This document shows, piece by piece, positions 13,571 through 16,911 of a stretch of 16,911 nucleotides of DNA. A program made the position numbers and the translations under genes. A model generated the notes under the pieces. It saw nothing but the letters and a program-made list of their open reading frames with translations. It did no database searches and was not told the DNA's origin. Origin of the DNA: JAFGJQ01 sp052034525 (GTDB taxonomy: Bacteria; Planctomycetota; Phycisphaerae; UBA1845). Numbering within the stretch: position 1 is the stretch's first letter; every line of letters starts with the position of its first letter. The DNA lies in the NCBI GenBank assembly GCA_052034525.1, contig JBPOIK010000194.1:1-16911 (forward strand), given 5' to 3'.

Positions 13571-16426
13571 CTAAGGGGTTGGCTGCTCCTGCATCTTCTG
13601 GCGCACGCGATCGAGATCCCGGCGGGCTGACCGGTCGCTCGGGTCGATTGCCAGAGCTTTCTCGAAATACGCGGCGGCGTTGCTCCACCTGCCCTGCTGG
13701 GCATAGGCCACCCCGATGGCATGGCAGGCCCGTACATGCTTGGGATTGATGGTCAGAATATGTTCGAAGTGCTTCACGGCGTCGTCATATTCGCCTCGGC
13801 CCACCAGAATCTGTCCCAGATTGTATCGGGCGTCCAGCTCGTTCGGATCGGTTTCCAGCGCTTGGCGGAATTGGGCTTCCGCCTCGTCGGTACGCCGCTG
13901 GCGCATCAGCATCCCGCCGTACCAGGTACGAATATCCGCCCGGTCCGGGGCACGGTTGAGCGCATCGCGATAGATTTCCTCTGCCTCTTGGGGCCTGTCG
14001 GCCAGTTGGGTGGCGTAGGCCAGCAGGCCGAGCCGCTCAGGCTCGTCAGAGGCCGGCACGGTCGTTTCCTGGAGTCTCTGGATGGCTTCGGCGTGTCGGC
14101 CGGCCTGGAGCAGAGCCAGCGTTTGGCCACGCAACGCGGCAACGCCTGCGCCGTCCAACTGCTGGAGCTTTTCGTAATCCGCCGCCGCCTCGGCGGGCCG
14201 GTTCATTGCGGAGAGTACCTGTGCCCGGAGGCCGAGCAGCGAGGGGTCGCCGGGAGTCTGTTCGATCAGGTGGTTGCATTGCTCCAGTGCGTCCGCCCAG
14301 CGTTTCTGACCCACGAGGATCCGGGCGAGGCCCTGGCGTGCCTCGGTGGTTCCGGGGTTCAGCCGGATGGCGCGCTCGTACGAGGCCATCGCGTCGTCCA
14401 ACCGATCCTGCTTTTCCAGCGCGAACCCCAGGTCCGCCAGCAGGAGCGGGTTGTCCGGATCTGCCTGAAGCGCTGTGCGCAGCAGGTTCTCCGCTTGGGG
14501 GTACAGCTCCTGCCGGAACAGGATGTAGGCTTCGCCGCGGATCGGGCGATGATCGGTCGAGTCCAGTGCCTTCGCTCGCTCGAAGATGGCCAAGGCCTCT
14601 TGCGGTCTGCCCTGTCCGATCAGGATCAGGCCCTTGTTGCGCAGAAAACCGATGTCATCCGGCTTCTCGTCGAGCAGGAGGTCCGCGTGCGTGGCGGCCT
14701 CGGCCCATCGTTCCGCCCTGATCAGACGTTCCACCAGCACGTAGCGCAGGTCACTGTTCTCCGGCTGGAGCGAAAGGGCGCGGGCCAGAATGTCGCACGA
14801 TTCGCCCAGCCGGCCGAGGCCCTCGACCACGTTAGACAGATCGACCAGCGGCATGGGGGCATTGGGAAACCGAGAGACGATGACGCGGAGCAGTTCTTCC
14901 GCCCGCGCGAAGTTCTTACCCGCGTAGGTCTGCAACGCCAGGCTGTCCAGGTTCAGATCTTCGACGTGGTTACGCGGGTCAGGGCCCACCGGCTCGAATA
15001 CATCGATCTCACGCTGGATCGTTTCACCGCTGCCGGCGGTTGTGTAACCCAGTCCGCCGAGCACCTGGCGTTCCGCATCGCTGATGGAGAGGGCGGCGGT
15101 GCCGGCGGTCGGCGGCGGCGGCGCCTCGCGGATGAGGGTTTCCATCTGCCCGTGGAGGCCGGCCGCGATGTCCGCGTATTCACGGATGGCGTTGCGGGTC
15201 TCCCGCGGGTCGGCGTGCAGGTCTACGAGGGTTCGCGTCGGCCCCAGAACGTATTTGTAGTGATCCGCGAGCATGCAACGAAGCGGCGCCAGGCCCAGTC
15301 GCAGATGGCCGGCCAGGGATTCGGCGTACGCCGCGTCGGACAAGGTGATCCGCGCGTCCTTCAGGCCCGGCACCAGGCTGAGCCCGTGGATTCCCGCGGG
15401 GCGCGGCAGGTCCGCAAGTTCGAGGATCGTGGGGAAAAGATCGACCGTGCGCGTGATGTAATCGATTGTGCGCGCGCCGGGAATGGTGCCCGGGCACCAG
15501 AGAATGCACGGCACGTGCAGCGTTGTCTCGTAGACGAAATCTCCGTGCGTCCGCTCGCCATGTTCTGTCAAGCCTTCGCCGTGATCTCCCACGAGGAGCA
15601 CGACGGTCTTGCGTTCCAGCTTGAGGCGCTTGAGGGCATCGATCAACCGGCCGATCTGCGCGTCCATGAAGGTTATTTCCGCTGCGTAGGCCGGCCGACC
15701 GGACGGGCCGACGTAGCCGGGCGGGTCATACGGGTCGTGCGGATCGTAGAAATGGACCCAGAGGAAGAATTTGTCTGCCGCGAGCGCCTCGAGCTGCTTG
15801 ATGGCGGCATCGCAGATGTCGTCGCCGCGCCGCTGGGAGAAGTTGACATCGTGCCCGGTGAGCATCACGTCGTGGTACGTGTCAAAGCCCTGGTCCAGGC
15901 CGTAGCGCGCATTCATGACGGCGGATGCGACTTCGGCGCCTGTGGCGTAGCCGGCCGATTTGAAGATTTCGGCCAGCGTATCAAACGAGTCGGCCAATCG
16001 CCGGGTACCGTTGTTGCGCAGGCCGTGGACGAAGGGATAGTAGCCGGTGAACATGCTGGCGTGGGAGGGCAGCGTCAGCGGCACGCAGGTATAGCAGCGC
16101 GTCAGACGAACACCCTCTTTGGCCAGTCGGTTCAGGTTCGGCGTTTTGGCGTCGGCGGCGCCATAACACCCGAGGAAGTCCGCGCGGGTGGTGTCCAGGG
16201 TGATCAGCAGGGTGTTGTAGCCGCCCGCGCGAAGCGTGGCTGTCTCTTCGCCGTCCGACCGGACGCCCTTGTCACAGGCGAGGCCGCCGCAAAGCACGGA
16301 CAGCATTGCCACGGCCAGGCACCAATGCATGCGTATCGGCGCCGGCCGGCGGCTTGATCCCAACCGGGAGCCCGCTTGTCGTGGTCGCTCGTTCATCTGT
16401 GGTTCCATACGGTTCCGATCATCCAT
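13571..16426 (-). CDS. Sulfatase-superfamily hydrolase fused to TPR array, probable lipoprotein
   Basis: A 951-aa protein from the start chosen here. Near the N-terminus, HWCLAVAMLSVLCGGLAC is a hydrophobic signal with a loose lipobox (G-L-A-C). The alkaline-phosphatase/sulfatase fold spans about residues 70-436: TLLITLDTTRADFLGCYG (metal-binding Asp), TLPSHASMFTG, HFYDPHDPYDPP and GDHGEGLTEHGERTHGDF. The nucleophile position, normally Cys or Ser in CxPSR, is Thr (T118) and the Arg is His, so formylglycine chemistry is not expected; a phosphodiesterase, phosphatase or transferase activity is possible. Residues about 498-946 are a long TPR array (roughly 13 repeats such as AEAQFRQALETDPNELDARY), suggesting protein partners. 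Start is uncertain: ATGs at 16468, 16426, 16396 and 16330 all lack a good Shine-Dalgarno; 16513 would overlap the upstream gene. Confidence 0.87.
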   Translation of the reverse strand: MDDRNRMEPQMNERPRQAGSRLGSSRRPAPIRMHWCLAVAMLSVLCGGLACDKGVRSDGEETATLRAGGYNTLLITLDTTRADFLGCYGAADAKTPNLNRLAKEGVRLTRCYTCVPLTLPSHASMFTGYYPFVHGLRNNGTRRLADSFDTLAEIFKSAGYATGAEVASAVMNARYGLDQGFDTYHDVMLTGHDVNFSQRRGDDICDAAIKQLEALAADKFFLWVHFYDPHDPYDPPGYVGPSGRPAYAAEITFMDAQIGRLIDALKRLKLERKTVVLLVGDHGEGLTEHGERTHGDFVYETTLHVPCILWCPGTIPGARTIDYITRTVDLFPTILELADLPRPAGIHGLSLVPGLKDARITLSDAAYAESLAGHLRLGLAPLRCMLADHYKYVLGPTRTLVDLHADPRETRNAIREYADIAAGLHGQMETLIREAPPPPTAGTAALSISDAERQVLGGLGYTTAGSGETIQREIDVFEPVGPDPRNHVEDLNLDSLALQTYAGKNFARAEELLRVIVSRFPNAPMPLVDLSNVVEGLGRLGESCDILARALSLQPENSDLRYVLVERLIRAERWAEAATHADLLLDEKPDDIGFLRNKGLILIGQGRPQEALAIFERAKALDSTDHRPIRGEAYILFRQELYPQAENLLRTALQADPDNPLLLADLGFALEKQDRLDDAMASYERAIRLNPGTTEARQGLARILVGQKRWADALEQCNHLIEQTPGDPSLLGLRAQVLSAMNRPAEAAADYEKLQQLDGAGVAALRGQTLALLQAGRHAEAIQRLQETTVPASDEPERLGLLAYATQLADRPQEAEEIYRDALNRAPDRADIRTWYGGMLMRQRRTDEAEAQFRQALETDPNELDARYNLGQILVGRGEYDDAVKHFEHILTINPKHVRACHAIGVAYAQQGRWSNAAAYFEKALAIDPSDRSARRDLDRVRQKMQEQPTP

Positions 16427-16472
16427 CCGGCCTGCTACGGTTCGACCGCGTGCCCGGAAACGGGGCATCCGG

Positions 16473-16910
16473 CTACTGCTCGACGCCGTGCTTGCGGAGC
16501 ACGTCAACGACATTTCCGTGGCCGCGTTGCTGGGCCGTTTTCAGCGGTGTCATGTCCTGTTTGGTTATGATGTTCGGGTTGGCGCCGGCTTCGAGCAGCA
16601 TACTGACGATTTCGGCATAACCCAGCTCGGCCGCCAGGTACAGGGATGTTCGACCCAGGGGGTCGGCCCGTTCCAGTTCGGTGCCTGCCGCGAGGATGGC
16701 TCGAACACCCTCCACGTTGTTGGCGATCACGGCCGTTCTCAAGATGTCAATGCCGTCATTCTTGGCGGTGTCCGCGACCGCGCCGCGTGCGATGAGAAAC
16801 TTCACGATGTCGCCCTGCCCTGTGAAGGTTGCCAATTGTAGGGGTGTGTAGCCTTCCAGATCGCGTGCGGCAATAGTATGGATCCAAAGATATGTTTCCA
16901 TAGCATTGAG
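16473..16910 (-). CDS. Ankyrin-repeat protein (5' partial)
   Basis: At least 145 residues made of about four ankyrin repeats, numbered from the Met at 16901: DLEGYTPLQLATFTGQGDIV (14-33), a divergent second repeat (NDGIDILRTAVIANN), DPLGRTSLYLAAELGYAEIV (80-99) and a C-terminal capping repeat (MTPLKTAQQRGHGNVVDVLR). Ankyrin repeats mediate protein binding; no catalytic domain is visible. The frame is open to the window edge and the Met at 16901 has no Shine-Dalgarno, so the true start and any signal peptide are probably outside. It lies just upstream of the sulfatase-like gene on the same strand, and the two may be co-transcribed. Confidence 0.82.
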   Translation of the reverse strand, partial: LNAMETYLWIHTIAARDLEGYTPLQLATFTGQGDIVKFLIARGAVADTAKNDGIDILRTAVIANNVEGVRAILAAGTELERADPLGRTSLYLAAELGYAEIVSMLLEAGANPNIITKQDMTPLKTAQQRGHGNVVDVLRKHGVEQ

Positions 16911-16911
16911 G

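Noticed and set aside
13721..16357. 878-codon plus-strand open frame antisense to the sulfatase/TPR gene
   Set aside because: The sense strand carries clear sulfatase-fold and TPR motifs; the antisense product is a compositional shadow.

Overview
The window looks like chromosomal DNA of a high-GC Planctomycetota bacterium, probably Phycisphaerae-like. This is inferred from protein style, not from a marker gene. The clues are a secreted protein with a C-terminal PEP-CTERM sorting tail (PEP motif, hydrophobic helix, RRR), dockerin-like DxDxDGxVxxxD loops inside large secreted proteins, a sulfatase-superfamily/TPR fusion, and an AarF/UbiB kinase. Nearly every protein whose N-terminus is visible carries a signal peptide or lipobox, so this is largely a cell-envelope and exoprotein neighbourhood. 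No rRNA, tRNA, transposase or CRISPR array was seen.

Layout. 3-1091 (+): 5'-truncated secreted metzincin-type zinc protease with a PPC-like domain. 1107-4850 (-): 1247-aa multidomain secreted protein (unassigned N-terminal domain, TolB/PD40 propeller repeats, cadherin-like segment, dockerin-like pair, beta-helix), convergent with the protease. 8159-5201 (-): a tight three-gene operon of outer-membrane barrel (alginate-export-like), small lipoprotein and secreted FecR-domain protein. 8160-8551: intergenic, with a 38-bp tandem repeat and an intrinsic terminator for the next gene. 8552-10249 (-): UbiB/AarF-family kinase with non-consensus signature motifs. 10250-10926: long divergent intergenic region rich in palindromes. 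10927-12195 (+) and 12386-12982 (+): two secreted proteins with strong Shine-Dalgarno sites (a degenerate dockerin-like protein and a PEP-CTERM protein), closed by a strong intrinsic terminator at 13048-13085. 13086-13570: gene-free region with an octanucleotide tandem repeat and an inverted pair of 45-nt two-hairpin REP/BIME-like units. 13571-16426 (-): sulfatase-superfamily lipoprotein with a long TPR array. 16473-16910 (-): ankyrin-repeat protein, 5' end outside the window.

How the parts may work together. The barrel/lipoprotein/FecR operon is tightly coupled (2-bp gap, then a 4-bp ATGA overlap) and probably makes one envelope assembly. The dockerin-like, PEP-CTERM and propeller proteins are probably surface or exported. 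The most distinctive non-coding signal is the inverted pair of 45-nt units: six of their eight differences form three compensatory base-pair changes, which points to conserved folding. The most interesting protein-level signals are the Thr in place of the formylglycine Cys in the sulfatase-like enzyme, the altered KxGQ and Ala-rich-loop motifs of the UbiB protein, and the unassigned N-terminal domain with an HxxxHxxE motif in the 1247-aa protein.
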